Assembly (NCBI RefSeq): GCF_009498275.1
Contig: NZ_CP045643.1
Location: forward strand, 4,030,001 to 4,094,000
Length of the DNA stretch: 64,000 bases
Reading direction: 5' to 3'
DNA from: Streptomyces fagopyri
GTDB taxonomy: Bacteria > Actinomycetota > Actinomycetes > Streptomycetales > Streptomycetaceae
Of this stretch, positions 33,611 through 41,918 are shown piece by piece. Position numbers and translations under genes: made by a program. Each line of letters begins with the position of its first letter. The stretch's first letter is position 1. Below the pieces are notes generated by a model. That model had not been told where the DNA came from and searched no databases. It saw nothing but the letters and a program-made list of their open reading frames with translations.

Positions 33611-35068
33611 TCAGCGGGAGGCCGTCTCCAGGGCCGGGACCGGGGTGAGAGCGGGGGCCGGGCCCCCGGCCACGGTCTCCGACCGCGCCGCACGCCGTGC
33701 CGAGGGGATGAGCAGCACCGCGACTCCCGCCAGGGCGACCATCGCGGAGCCCACCACCAGCGCGGGCCGCAGACCGTCCACGAAGGTCTTCGCGGTCTCG
33801 TAGCCGCCCTGCGCCGAGAAGATCGACGACATCACCGCGATGCCGAGCGCGCCGCCCACCTCACGCAGCGCGTTGTTGGCTCCGGAGGCGATGCCCTGCT
33901 CCTGCGGACGGACGCTGGACATGACCAGGTTGGACGCCGGGGCGAAGTACAGGGACATTCCGATACCGCTGATGATCAGGGCGGGCAACTGCTCGGCGTA
34001 CGAGACGTCGGCGGCGAGCACCACGGCGTAGTAGGCGAGTCCAACGGCCTGGAGGAAGAGCCCGGTGGCGACCACCGGGCGTCCGCCGACGCGGTCGGAG
34101 AGGTAGCCGGCGATCGGCGCGACGAGCATCGGCATACCGGTCCAGGGCAGCATCCGCAGACCCGCCTCGGTGGGCGAGTAGCCGAGGACGCCCTGCATGT
34201 ACTGGCTGAGCAGGAAGATCGAGCCGAACATCCCGAGGAACATCAGCAGGCTCGCGGCGTTGATCCCGGCGAAGGCGCGGGAGCGGAAGAGCCGCATCGG
34301 CAGCATCGGGTTCTTCGCCCGGATGCCGTGCAGGACGAAGGCGGCGAGCAGCGCGGCGCCGGCGAGCAGGCCGGTCAGTACGACCGGGCTGGTCCAGCCG
34401 TCGGCGGGCCCGCGGACCAGGCCGTACACGATTCCGAAGAGGCCGCCGCTGGCGAGCAGGGTGCCGGGGATGTCGAGCCGGGCACCGGCGCCGTGGGACT
34501 CGGCCAGACGCAGCCGGGCGAGCGGGAGGAGGGCGAGGCCCAGCGGAACGTTCAGCCAGAAGATCCAGTGCCAGGACACGTGTTCGGTGAGGCTGCCGCC
34601 GATCAGGGGCCCGGAGGCGACCGCGAGTCCGTTCACGGCGCCCCAGATCCCGTACGCCATCCCGCGCCTGGCGGCCGGCACCGCGGCCGTCAGCAGGGTC
34701 AGCGTCAGCGGCATCATGATGGCGGCGCCGACGCCCTGGACCGCGCGGGCCGCGATCAGGGAGTCGATTCCGGGTGCCATGGCCGCGGCCGCGGAGGCGC
34801 CGGTGAAGACGGAGAGGCCGACGAGGAAGAGCCGGCGGCGGCCGAAGCGGTCGCCCAGCGCCGCGCCGAACATCAGCAGGACGGCGAAGGTGAGCGTGTA
34901 CGCGCTCACGGTCCATTCCAGGTCGTCCAGCGCTCCCCCGAGGTCCTTGCGGATGGAGGGCAGGGCGGTCGTGACGACGAGGTTGTCGAGGGCCGCCATG
35001 AATCCGGCGACGCTGGTGATGACGAGGGCCCAGGTGGCTCCCCCGCGCCGTGCTGTCTGCTGTGACAT
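33611..35068 (-). CDS. MFS drug efflux transporter, DHA2 (EmrB/QacA) type
   Basis: A 485-residue membrane protein with about 14 hydrophobic helices. It carries motif A-like LGDRFGRRRLFLVGLSVF near residue 75 and motif C-like WGAVNGLAVASGPLIGGSL. It probably exports toxic organic compounds by proton antiport. ATG 35068 is chosen because GGGGGAGCG precedes it; the longer frame reaches 35095 and would overlap the operator. A TetR regulator lies directly upstream on the same strand, and a 22-bp operator copy sits 31 bases before the start, so regulation by that TetR is likely. Substrate unknown. Confidence 0.88.
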   Translation of the reverse strand: MSQQTARRGGATWALVITSVAGFMAALDNLVVTTALPSIRKDLGGALDDLEWTVSAYTLTFAVLLMFGAALGDRFGRRRLFLVGLSVFTGASAAAAMAPGIDSLIAARAVQGVGAAIMMPLTLTLLTAAVPAARRGMAYGIWGAVNGLAVASGPLIGGSLTEHVSWHWIFWLNVPLGLALLPLARLRLAESHGAGARLDIPGTLLASGGLFGIVYGLVRGPADGWTSPVVLTGLLAGAALLAAFVLHGIRAKNPMLPMRLFRSRAFAGINAASLLMFLGMFGSIFLLSQYMQGVLGYSPTEAGLRMLPWTGMPMLVAPIAGYLSDRVGGRPVVATGLFLQAVGLAYYAVVLAADVSYAEQLPALIISGIGMSLYFAPASNLVMSSVRPQEQGIASGANNALREVGGALGIAVMSSIFSAQGGYETAKTFVDGLRPALVVGSAMVALAGVAVLLIPSARRAARSETVAGGPAPALTPVPALETASR

Positions 35069-35098
35069 CGCTCCCCCTATGAGTGATTCACCCATGGT

Positions 35099-35120
35099 GA
35101 TTAGTTATTGATGACTAACT
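35099..35120. promoter_or_regulatory. TetR operator upstream of MFS gene
   Basis: GATTAGT and ACTAACT half-sites 8 bases apart. The core TTAGT-N8-ACTAA is identical in arm and spacing to the site upstream of the TetR gene, and the spacers are related in reverse complement (TCAAT/ATTGA). Confidence 0.7.
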
Positions 35121-35167
35121 TTCACGCCCATGAAAAAGGCGGCACCCGCCGCCTTCCCGATGAACGC

Positions 35168-35746
35168 CTATCCGCCCGAAACCCCGGCGCGCCCGGCCAC
35201 CCGCACCTCCGGATAGATCCCTTCCCAGACCCGGTGGCCGGCCGGAAACCCCATGGCCACGAAGCAGTTGATGAGCATGCCGTACGCCAGGAAGTTCGTC
35301 GTCTCCCCCACGTCGGCACCGAGCGGCAGATGGACCGTGTCCCACATCCGCGTCCAGCCGCCCCGTACCGCCTCGCCGAACTCCCGGTCGCCGGCCTCCT
35401 CGGCCGCCGCCACCGCGGTGTACGTCTGCATCTGCATGAGCAGTCGCTCCGGGTGCTCCGCGATGACCCGTGCGTACGCGGTCGCCATGGCGTACAGGGC
35501 TTCCTCGCCCTCCAGCCCCTCGGAGGCCTCCTCGAAGGTGCGGCGGATGTCCTCCAGGCAGCGTTCGGCCGCCGCGAGGAAGATCGCCCTCTTGCCCGGG
35601 AAGAGCCGGAAGAGGTACGGCTGCGAGACGCCCACGCGCTTGGCGATCGCCTCGGTGGAGGTGCCGTAGTAGCCGCCGCGGGCGAACTCGCCGATCGCCG
35701 CGCGGATGACGCTTTCGCGCCTGTCCTCTGCGCTCATCCTGACCAT
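35168..35746 (-). CDS. TetR-family transcriptional repressor
   Basis: A 192-residue regulator. Residues 8-55 form the DNA-binding helix-turn-helix (ESVIRAAIGEFARGGYYGTSTEAIAKRVGVSQPYLFRLFPGKRAIF). The remainder is a helical ligand-binding and dimer domain (including MATAYARVIAEHPERLLMQMQTYTAVA). A matching inverted repeat lies 8 bases upstream of its start and a second one before the MFS gene, indicating autoregulation and control of efflux. ATG 35737 is an alternative start. The inducer is unknown. Confidence 0.9.
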   Translation of the reverse strand: MVRMSAEDRRESVIRAAIGEFARGGYYGTSTEAIAKRVGVSQPYLFRLFPGKRAIFLAAAERCLEDIRRTFEEASEGLEGEEALYAMATAYARVIAEHPERLLMQMQTYTAVAAAEEAGDREFGEAVRGGWTRMWDTVHLPLGADVGETTNFLAYGMLINCFVAMGFPAGHRVWEGIYPEVRVAGRAGVSGG

Positions 35747-35753
35747 GCGAGAA

Positions 35754-35775
35754 AGTTAGTACTCAATCACTAACT
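35754..35775. promoter_or_regulatory. TetR operator upstream of the TetR gene
   Basis: A perfect 7-bp inverted repeat, AGTTAGT-N8-ACTAACT, just before the repressor start codon. It matches the site before the MFS gene. Confidence 0.75.
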
Positions 35776-35870
35776 AAGTCAAGAGGGTCCGGGAAATGGG
35801 GCGTCGCGTGTCGCATGAGGTGCATGGGGCGCGTGAGGAGGAGGCCCGGGACCGGACCGGCGAGGACGGG

Positions 35871-35903
35871 TAAGGGGCGCCCGCCAAGGGCGGGCGCCCC
35901 TTA
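35871..35903. terminator. Terminator after the HadB-like gene
   Basis: A perfect 15-bp stem (TAAGGGGCGCCCGCC arms) with a 3-base loop. It separates the dehydratase operon from the downstream TetR gene. Confidence 0.8.
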
Positions 35904-35957
35904 CCGCCGACGGTCGCCGCTCGCCTGTCGACGGCCGACCGGGCCTACGAGCCGCCC

Positions 35958-36039
35958 GTCGGCCCGCGGCACGACCCGTCGTCCACCGTCGGCCCGCGGT
36001 GCGACCGTCGTCCACCGTCGGCCCGGCGCACGGCCCGCG
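35958..36039. repeat. Tandem 29-30 bp repeat, about 2.7 copies
   Basis: Units begin GTCGGCCCGCGG and end GTCGTCCACC, starting at 35958 and 35988, with a partial third at 36017. They lie right after the HadB-like stop codon. Function unknown. Confidence 0.6.
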
Positions 36040-36040
36040 A

Positions 36041-36469
36041 TCAGGCCAGTCGCACGACCGCTCGTGACATGCCCAGGACCTTCTGCCCCGCGCTCGTGGC
36101 GGTGAGGTCGACGCGGACGGTGTTGTCGTCCAGCTTGGCCGCGACCTTGGCGCTGACCTCGACGGTCGCCCCCTTGTCGTCGTTCGGGACGATGACGGGC
36201 TTCGTGAACCGCACCCCGTACTCGACCACCGCGCCCGGGTCGCCGACCCAGTCGGTGACCACGCGGATCGCCTCGGCCATGGTGAACATGCCGTGCGCGA
36301 TGACGTCGGGGAGACCGACCTCGACCGCGAACTTCTCGTTCCAGTGGATCGGGTTGAAGTCCCCCGAGGCGCCCGCGTACTGCACGAGTGTGGCGCGTGT
36401 CACGGGAAAGGTCTGGGTCGGCAGCTCCGTACCGACCTCGACATCACCGTACGTAATCTTCGCCGCCAT
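36041..36469 (-). CDS. MaoC-like (R)-hydroxyacyl dehydratase, HadB type
   Basis: A 142-residue hot-dog-fold protein. The hydratase-2 motif is YAGASGDFNPIHWNEKFA (residue 31 onward) with the catalytic Asp and His, followed by GLPDVIAHGMFTMA. It should act with the HadA-like subunit encoded immediately upstream (2-base gap) as a heterodimeric 3-hydroxyacyl dehydratase in fatty acid or polyketide-related metabolism. The pair follows rpmG and tRNA genes, as in other actinobacteria. The exact acyl substrate is inferred. Confidence 0.88.
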   Translation of the reverse strand: MAAKITYGDVEVGTELPTQTFPVTRATLVQYAGASGDFNPIHWNEKFAVEVGLPDVIAHGMFTMAEAIRVVTDWVGDPGAVVEYGVRFTKPVIVPNDDKGATVEVSAKVAAKLDDNTVRVDLTATSAGQKVLGMSRAVVRLA

Positions 36470-36471
36470 GA

Positions 36472-36918
36472 TCAGCCCCCTGCCCGGGACACGAGTTTGG
36501 TGATGGCCGTCACCACGTGCTCGCCCGTCTCGTCGTGGACCTCGCCGCGGATGTCCAGGATGTCGTTGCCGGCCATGGACTTGATCGCCTCGATGGTCGA
36601 GGTGACCGTGAGCCGGTCGCCCGCGCGCACCGGGCGTGTGTAGGCGAACTTCTGGTCGCCGTGCACCACGCGGCTGTAGTCGAGACCCAGTTGGGGGTCC
36701 TCGATGACCTGTCCCGCGGCCTTGAAGGTGATGGCGAACACGAAGGTGGGCGGGGCGATCACATCGGCGTGCCCGAGCGCCTTGGCGGCCTCCGGGTCGG
36801 TGTACGCCGGATTGGCGTCCCCCACGGCCTCCGCGAATTCGCGGATCTTCTCCCGGCCCACCTCATACGGGTCGGTGGGCGGGTAGGACCGCCCCACGAA
36901 GGACTGGTCGAGCGCCAT
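36472..36918 (-). CDS. MaoC-like dehydratase subunit, HadA type
   Basis: A 148-residue hot-dog-fold protein of the FAS1 dehydratase-region type. It opens MALDQSFVGRSYPPTDPYEVGREKIREFAEAVGDANPAY and contains APPTFVFAITF and VVHGDQKFAYTRPVRAGD. It lacks the hydratase-2 catalytic Asp/His motif found in its partner, so it is probably the substrate-binding subunit. It ends two bases before the HadB-like start, indicating tight coupling. Confidence 0.87.
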   Translation of the reverse strand: MALDQSFVGRSYPPTDPYEVGREKIREFAEAVGDANPAYTDPEAAKALGHADVIAPPTFVFAITFKAAGQVIEDPQLGLDYSRVVHGDQKFAYTRPVRAGDRLTVTSTIEAIKSMAGNDILDIRGEVHDETGEHVVTAITKLVSRAGG

Positions 36919-37078
36919 GGGCCCGGAACCTCCTGGTCTTCAGCCGGTGCGGCGGATGCCGCGGTGGAGCGGATCCCGGCCGGGGTCCGGTGCCCTCGCT
37001 GCGGCACTCGGTCCTGGCCGGAGGCCGGTGGCCGGCGCCCGGCGATCGACACGCGCGGCACCCGACCGGTGAACGACG

Positions 37079-37110
37079 CGAGGCCGCCCCCGTTACTGGG
37101 GACGGCCTCG
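37079..37110 (-). terminator. Hairpin after rpmG
   Basis: 13-bp arms (CGAGGCCG.CCCC) with one G-U pair around a 6-base loop, 16 bases past the rpmG stop. It insulates rpmG from the dehydratase genes. Confidence 0.7.
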
Positions 37111-37125
37111 TGTACGAGCCTGAAA

Positions 37126-37290
37126 TTATCGCGTTTCGCGGTGCGCGGTGTGCGCGTTGCAACGCGGGCAGTGCTTCTTCATCTCCAGTCGGTCCGGGTC
37201 GTTACGCCGGTTCTTCTTGGTGATGTAGTTCCGCTCCTTGCACTCCACGCAGGCCAGCGTGATCTTCGGGCGGACGTCGGTGGCAGCCAC
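37126..37290 (-). CDS. rpmG: 50S ribosomal protein L33
   Basis: A 54-residue protein starting with GTG 37290 and reading [19 protein letters not shown]. It carries two CxxC pairs (CVEC and CPRC), so it is the zinc-binding (C+) form. Length and sequence are standard. It stands between tRNA-Met and the dehydratase pair on the same strand. Confidence 0.95.
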   Translation of the reverse strand: MAATDVRPKITLACVECKERNYITKKNRRNDPDRLEMKKHCPRCNAHTAHRETR

Positions 37291-37386
37291 AGGAGTGCTC
37301 CTTGACGAACGGATGGGACATTAAGACGTTTAACGCATAGAAGAGTAGCCGATCGAAGGACCGACCCCACAATCGGCTACCGTCAG

Positions 37387-37459
37387 TAGCGGTGACCGGA
37401 CTTGAACCGGTGACACAGCGATTATGAGCCGCTTGCTCTACCGACTGAGCTACACCGCT
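37387..37459 (-). tRNA. tRNA-Met (CAT, elongator type)
   Basis: A 73-base cloverleaf: acceptor AGCGGTG/CACCGCT, anticodon loop CTCATAA and T-loop GTTCAAGTC. The fully paired acceptor end fits an elongator rather than an initiator tRNA. Confidence 0.93.
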
Positions 37460-37505
37460 TTGATGTGATCGGACCCCGTCTCGCGACGGGGACCTCCCAC
37501 ACCAG

Positions 37506-37578
37506 AGCCCCAATACGGAATCGAACCGTAGACCTTCTCCTTACCATGGAGACGCTCTACCGACTGAGCTATTGGGGC
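37506..37578 (-). tRNA. tRNA-Thr (GGT)
   Basis: A 73-base cloverleaf: acceptor GCCCCAA/TTGGGGC, anticodon stem TCTCC/GGAGA with loop ATGGTAA, T-loop GTTCGATTC. It lies 46 bases upstream of tRNA-Met and is probably co-transcribed with it and rpmG. Confidence 0.95.
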
Positions 37579-37974
37579 GAGCGATGAAGACATTACACGG
37601 TCCTCCGCCGATCGCCCAAATCCGTTTCGCGGCACCCGCCCCGGCCTGTTCCCGGCCGCTTCCCCGCCGCTCACCGGCCCGCCTCCCACCCGTTCCCCGC
37701 CCCCCTCCGGGAGCGTGCGCACCGGCCGCGACACGCGACGCTCGCACCCCGTGGACCACGGACCCATCGCAGGTCCGGGGCCTCTCCCGAGCGACGGACC
37801 ACACCAGTACGACTATTGCGCTCCTCCCCGACGAGGGCGGCTCGCCACCCTAGGCTCGACTCACGCTGCGTGATCTTGACCACCTGTCTCTCCGTCACTC
37901 AACCGTCCGCATCGGCACTCTCCGCAACCGACTTCCCCCTCCCCTCCCAGTCGCCCCCGAGCTCCAGGAGCGCG
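37579..37974. other. Intergenic region between tRNA-Thr and amidohydrolase
   Basis: About 400 bases that should hold divergent promoters for the tRNA-Thr/tRNA-Met/rpmG unit and the amidohydrolase. I see no gene and no unambiguous promoter. Confidence 0.3.
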
Positions 37975-39309
37975 ATGCCCGACAGCGAGTCGCAGCCGCC
38001 CCACTCCCCGTCGTCCCCGTCGTCCCCGTCCTCCCCCTCGTCCCCATTCGCCTCGTCTCCCTCGTCCCCCTCGTCCCCCTCGTCCGTCCCGTCCGTCCCG
38101 TCGGGAGGGGCCGACACGGCCACCCTGCTGCTGTGCGGGGCGCGGCTCACCGACGGCCGGACCGTGGACGTACGGCTCGGCGGTGGGCGTATCGAGGCGG
38201 TCGGCACGGCGGGCAGCCTGGCGACGGAGTCCTCCGGAGCACGGACCCCGAAGGTGGACCTCGGCGGCTACCTGCTCCTGCCGGCCCCCGCCGAACCCCA
38301 CGCACACGGCGACACGGCTCTGACGGCCGAGGACGACGGCCCCGTCCCGTACGACCCCCACGAGATCCAGCGCCGGGCCACCGAGGCCGCGTTGCTGCAG
38401 CTCGCGCACGGGGCGACCGCACTGCGCTCTCACGTGCGCGTCGGCGACGTACAGGGGCTCGGCGCACTGGACGCGGTGCTCCAGGCCCGGCGGGCGCTGC
38501 GAGGGCTCACCGAACTGTCGGTGGTGGCGATGCCGCGAGTGCTCAGCGGGATCGCCGGGGCCGACGGTCTGGCGATGCTGCGGGACGCCGTGAAGATGGG
38601 CGCCTCGGTGGTGGGCGGCTGCCCGGACGCCGACCCCGATCCCACCGGGTACGTGGAAGCGGTCCTGGAACTCGCCTCCGAGCACGGCTGCCCGGTCGAC
38701 CTGCACACGGACGCCACCGACCCCGCCCGGCTCGGGCGGCTCGCCGCGATGGCGGGCGGACTGCGGTCCGGGGTGACGCTGAGCCCGTGCGCCGGGCTCG
38801 GCCGGCTGCACGCCGAGGCGGCCGCCCTGGCGGCGGACCAACTCGCCGCCGCGGGCGTCACCGTGGTGTGCCTGCCGCAGGGCGGCTGCGGCGCTTCGGA
38901 GCGTCGCGGGACGGCCCCGGTACGGCTGTTACGAGCTGCCGGGGTACGGGTCGTGGCCGGCGGCGGCGCCCTGCGGGACGTGGCGAACCCGGTGGGCCGC
39001 GGGGACCCCCTGGACGCGGCGTACCTGCTGGCCTCGCGGTACGGACTGCGCCCCGAGGACGCGTACTACGCCGTGAGTTCCGGGGCACGGTCCGCTCTCG
39101 GGCTGCCCGAGGTACGCGTGGAGGCGGGATTCCCGGCCGAGTTGCTCGCGGTGCGCGGGGACGGGCTCGCGGGAGCACTGTCGCTCGCGTACAGCCGGAT
39201 CGTGGTGCACCGGGGGCGCGTGGTGGCGCGGACCAGCGCCGTGCGTGAGTACTGCGACGCGGCGGCCGGCCTGGACCTGCCGCGACAGGGAAGCGGCGAT
39301 CCCTCCTGA
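37975..39309 (+). CDS. Amidohydrolase-family enzyme (cytosine deaminase-like) with Ser-Pro repeat N-terminus and a TTA codon
   Basis: A 444-residue protein starting at ATG 37975 with CAGGAG upstream. Residues 1-45 are a Ser/Pro repeat, unlikely to be folded. The amidohydrolase barrel follows: HAH metal ligands in AEPHAHGDTAL (near residue 104), CPVDLHTDATD, and DVANPVGRGDPLDAAY, which resembles the cytosine deaminase RDP...GDML region. It most likely deaminates or hydrolyses a heterocyclic ring, but the substrate is unknown. Leu at 38929-38931 is TTA, the rare codon read by bldA tRNA, so translation may be developmentally controlled. Confidence 0.85.
   Translation: MPDSESQPPHSPSSPSSPSSPSSPFASSPSSPSSPSSVPSVPSGGADTATLLLCGARLTDGRTVDVRLGGGRIEAVGTAGSLATESSGARTPKVDLGGYLLLPAPAEPHAHGDTALTAEDDGPVPYDPHEIQRRATEAALLQLAHGATALRSHVRVGDVQGLGALDAVLQARRALRGLTELSVVAMPRVLSGIAGADGLAMLRDAVKMGASVVGGCPDADPDPTGYVEAVLELASEHGCPVDLHTDATDPARLGRLAAMAGGLRSGVTLSPCAGLGRLHAEAAALAADQLAAAGVTVVCLPQGGCGASERRGTAPVRLLRAAGVRVVAGGGALRDVANPVGRGDPLDAAYLLASRYGLRPEDAYYAVSSGARSALGLPEVRVEAGFPAELLAVRGDGLAGALSLAYSRIVVHRGRVVARTSAVREYCDAAAGLDLPRQGSGDPS
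38002..38100. repeat. Nine-base tandem repeat coding Ser-Pro-Ser
   Basis: Imperfect units of TCGTCCCCG/TCGTCCCCC within the amidohydrolase reading frame encode repeated SPS tripeptides. The period is a multiple of three, so copy-number change keeps the frame. Confidence 0.7.
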
Positions 39310-39359
39310 GGGTTTCCCGTCTTCATGACCCTCAGGAGCGGTCCGCACGGGGGACGTTG

Positions 39360-39430
39360 AGAGCCGGGAGTCGGGAACCGGGATGCGGGATTCCGGAACC
39401 GGGGTGCGGGAGCCGGGAGCCGGGAGCCGA
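39360..39430. repeat. GCCGGGA-type short tandem repeats between genes
   Basis: Imperfect 7-9 base units (GAGCCGGGAGTCGGGAACCGGGATGCGGGA...) fill most of the gap downstream of the amidohydrolase. No gene is seen in 39310-39596. Confidence 0.45.
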
Positions 39431-39596
39431 TAAACGGAAGAAGGTCCGCCGCCTCGCCGCCCTCCCGTCCCCCGCCCCTCGTTCCTCCTCCCGCGCCGCC
39501 TCTTCCGATCACTCGTTCGCAGGATCACTCTCGTGACCCGCGAGTTGTCCACAGGTCGTGCGGCGAACGCGTGCGTCCGGGCGTACGGTCGGAAAC

Positions 39597-40253
39597 ATGC
39601 GCATTGTCATCGCTGGAGGTCATGGTCAGATCGCGCTGCGGCTGGAGCGCCTGCTCGCCGCACGCGGTGACGAGGTCGCGGGGATCATCCGCCGCGCCGA
39701 GCAGGGCGACGATCTGCGGGCGGCCGGTGCCGAACCGGTTCTGTGCGATCTGGAGTCGGCGTCGGTGGAGGAGGTCGCCGCACATCTGCGGGGTGCGGAC
39801 GCGGCCGTCTTCGCGGCGGGTGCGGGCCCGGGCAGCGGCACGGCCCGCAAGGACACCGTGGACCGGGGCGCCGCGGTCCTGTTCGCGGACGCGGCGGAGC
39901 AGGCGGGGGTACGGCGTTACGTGGTCGTGTCCGCCATGCGCGCGGACCCCTCCCACCAGGGCGACGACGTGTTCGACGTGTACCTGCGCGCCAAGGGCGC
40001 GGCCGACGAGTACGTACGCGGGCGTACGGCCCTGGACTGGACGATCCTGCGCCCCGGCGGCCTGATCAACGACGCCGGAACCGGCCTCGTCCGTCTGGAG
40101 GCCTCGACCGGCCGCGGCACGGTCACGCGCGACGACGTCGCGGCCGTGATCGCGGAGCTGGTGGACACCTCGGCGACAGCCGGGCTGACCTTGGAACTGA
40201 TCAGCGGTTCGACCCCCGTCTCGGTGGCGGTCAAGTCGGTGGCGGGGAACTGA
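39597..40253 (+). CDS. NAD(P)-binding Rossmann-fold protein (SDR/NmrA-like)
   Basis: A 218-residue atypical short-chain dehydrogenase-like protein. The dinucleotide-binding GGHGQIA (residue 7 onward) ends the first beta strand, followed by GADAAVFAAGAGPGSG, YVVVSAMRAD and WTILRPGGLIND. The YxxxK-like pair lies in VYLRAKGAADEYV. Such proteins act as NAD(P)H-dependent reductases or redox sensors; the substrate is unknown. ATG 39597 gives the standard MRIVIAGGHG start. Confidence 0.88.
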   Translation: MRIVIAGGHGQIALRLERLLAARGDEVAGIIRRAEQGDDLRAAGAEPVLCDLESASVEEVAAHLRGADAAVFAAGAGPGSGTARKDTVDRGAAVLFADAAEQAGVRRYVVVSAMRADPSHQGDDVFDVYLRAKGAADEYVRGRTALDWTILRPGGLINDAGTGLVRLEASTGRGTVTRDDVAAVIAELVDTSATAGLTLELISGSTPVSVAVKSVAGN

Positions 40254-40403
40254 CGCGACGCGGGGAATCAGAACGGAGAACCGGGACCGGGACCAGGGCG
40301 AGGCGGGGAGCCGGGGCAGCGGGCTGCAAGGGGCCGGGCGCGGGGGCCCAACGGGGGTCGCCTGAGGTCGCCGTCGTGGTGTCGGCGGGGGCCCGGAGCC
40401 CGC

Positions 40404-40616
40404 TCAGAACAGCGGGAGCTGACCGGGGAACTCCGGAACGGCGTACCCGTCCAGCGCGGGCTGCGCGGCCCCCAACTCCGCCTGCCTGCGGGACCCGGGA
40501 CACGAGACCAGCTCCCCGCTGCCCCGCGCACCCGGCGGATCGTGCCGGGCGAAGCGTCCCGCGACAACGGCGATCTCCCGACGGCACTCGGGGCAGTTCC
40601 TGCGACGCGATGACAT
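40404..40616 (-). CDS. Small conserved protein with Cys pair (zinc-ribbon-like)
   Basis: A 70-residue protein reading MSSRRRNCPECRREIAVVAG and ending DGYAVPEFPGQLPLF. It has a CxxC pair at residues 8-11 and a third Cys near residue 39, suggesting metal binding with an incomplete ligand set. The conserved-looking ends and normal codon usage support a real gene. Function unknown. Confidence 0.65.
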   Translation of the reverse strand: MSSRRRNCPECRREIAVVAGRFARHDPPGARGSGELVSCPGSRRQAELGAAQPALDGYAVPEFPGQLPLF

Positions 40617-40717
40617 GGGATCAGTGTGCCCTCACGGCACCCGCCCCGACCTCCCCCACGAGACCCTCACCGGTCGTTGCGCTGCCCCACCCCGGAGCCC
40701 ACCCGCCCAAAACGAAG

Positions 40718-40760
40718 AAACCCCCTCCGACCTGCGGTTAGGACAGGTCGGAGAGGGTTT
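40718..40760 (-). terminator. Terminator after tRNA-Tyr
   Basis: A 17-bp stem with one mismatch (AAACCC.CTCCGACCTG arms) and a 9-base loop immediately after tRNA-Tyr on the minus strand. Confidence 0.75.
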
Positions 40761-40769
40761 ACCTTCATG

Positions 40770-40851
40770 TGGCGGCGCCAGGATTCGAACCTGGGAAGGC
40801 TGAGCCGGCAGATTTACAGTCTGCTCCCTTTGGCCGCTCGGGCACACCGCC
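40770..40851 (-). tRNA. tRNA-Tyr (GTA)
   Basis: An 82-base class II tRNA with a long variable arm. Acceptor GGCGGTG/CGCCGCC, anticodon stem GCAGA/TCTGC with loop CTGTAAA, T-loop GTTCGAATC. CCA is not encoded. Confidence 0.95.
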
Positions 40852-41052
40852 GGGGTCGCTGCCCTGAGACCGCTTTTCGGCGGTGCTCTCTGGCAACGAC
40901 GTAAACGATACCTGATGCCCAGGGGTGCTCCGCCACCCGATTGATCTGCGCTCGAAGGGGAGCGGGTGACTAGGCTTATGCGGATACGGCCGGGGACCTA
41001 TGCCGGGCTCGACGGCCGCCCCTACGCACCCCGATACAAGGAGCCACAGGAC

Positions 41053-41541
41053 ATGGCCGACTCCAGTTTCGACATCGTCTCGAAGGTCGAGCGGCAGGAG
41101 GTCGACAACGCCCTCAACCAGACCGCCAAGGAGATCTCGCAGCGCTACGACTTCAAGAACGTCGGTGCCGCCATCTCCTGGTCCGGCGAGAAGATCCTCA
41201 TGGAGGCGAACTCCGAGGAGCGGGTGAAGGCCATCCTCGACGTGTTCCAGACCAAGCTGATCAAGCGCGGTATCTCGCTGAAGTCGCTGGACGCGGGTGA
41301 GCCGCAGCTCTCCGGCAAGGAGTACAAGATCTTCGCGTCGATCGAGGAGGGCATCTCCCAGGAGAACGCGAAGAAGGTGGCGAAGATCATTCGCGATGAG
41401 GGCCCGAAGGGCGTGAAGGCTCAGGTCCAGGGCGAGGAGCTGCGCGTCAGCTCGAAGAGCCGTGACGACCTCCAGGCCGTGCAGGCCCTGCTCAAGGGCA
41501 AGGACTTCGACTTCGCGCTGCAGTACGTGAACTACCGGTAG
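41053..41541 (+). CDS. YajQ-family nucleotide-binding protein
   Basis: A 162-residue cytoplasmic protein starting at ATG 41053, with AAGGAG and AGGAC upstream. It begins [23 protein letters not shown] and ends [12 protein letters not shown], both hallmarks of the YajQ family (two RRM-like folds). YajQ proteins bind nucleotides, in some species cyclic di-GMP, and RNA; the role here is inferred. Single-gene unit ended by a hairpin. Confidence 0.93.
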   Translation: MADSSFDIVSKVERQEVDNALNQTAKEISQRYDFKNVGAAISWSGEKILMEANSEERVKAILDVFQTKLIKRGISLKSLDAGEPQLSGKEYKIFASIEEGISQENAKKVAKIIRDEGPKGVKAQVQGEELRVSSKSRDDLQAVQALLKGKDFDFALQYVNYR

Positions 41542-41585
41542 CCGTCGGTCCGTTGCGCCTGCGGCGCGTACGACCGTGTCCACGT

Positions 41586-41620
41586 GAGAAGGGCGGGCGC
41601 CCCGAGCGCTCGCCCTTCTC
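41586..41620 (+). terminator. Terminator after YajQ gene
   Basis: 15-bp arms (GAGAAGGGCG.GCGC) with one mismatch and a 5-base loop, lying between convergent genes and able to serve both. Confidence 0.8.
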
Positions 41621-41651
41621 GCGTGTCGGCCGCCGCCCCGGGACCGCGCGG

Positions 41652-41918
41652 TCAGCGGCGCGAGTCGCCGAACAGGATGCGGTAGAGGATCAGCAGGACG
41701 AGCGAGCCGCCGATCGCCGCCGCCCACGTGGCGCCGTCGTAGAAGTGTTTGCTGACCGGGTGGTCCAGCCAGCGCGCGGATATCCAGCCGCCCAGGAAGG
41801 CCCCCGTGACCCCGATGAGGGTCGTGCCGATGAAACCGCCCGGGTCACGACCCGGCAGCAGGAATTTGGCGATGGCTCCGGCCAACAGTCCCAGAATGAT
41901 CCAGCTGATGATGCTCAT
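41652..41918 (-). CDS. GlsB/YeaQ/YmgE-type stress-response membrane protein
   Basis: An 88-residue protein with three hydrophobic segments and the family motif GLLAGAIAKFLLPGRDPGGFIGTTLIGVTGAFLGGWI. It was formerly called transglycosylase-associated protein. It is predicted to be an integral membrane protein linked to stress responses; the molecular function is unknown. It is convergent with YajQ. Confidence 0.9.
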   Translation of the reverse strand: MSIISWIILGLLAGAIAKFLLPGRDPGGFIGTTLIGVTGAFLGGWISARWLDHPVSKHFYDGATWAAAIGGSLVLLILYRILFGDSRR

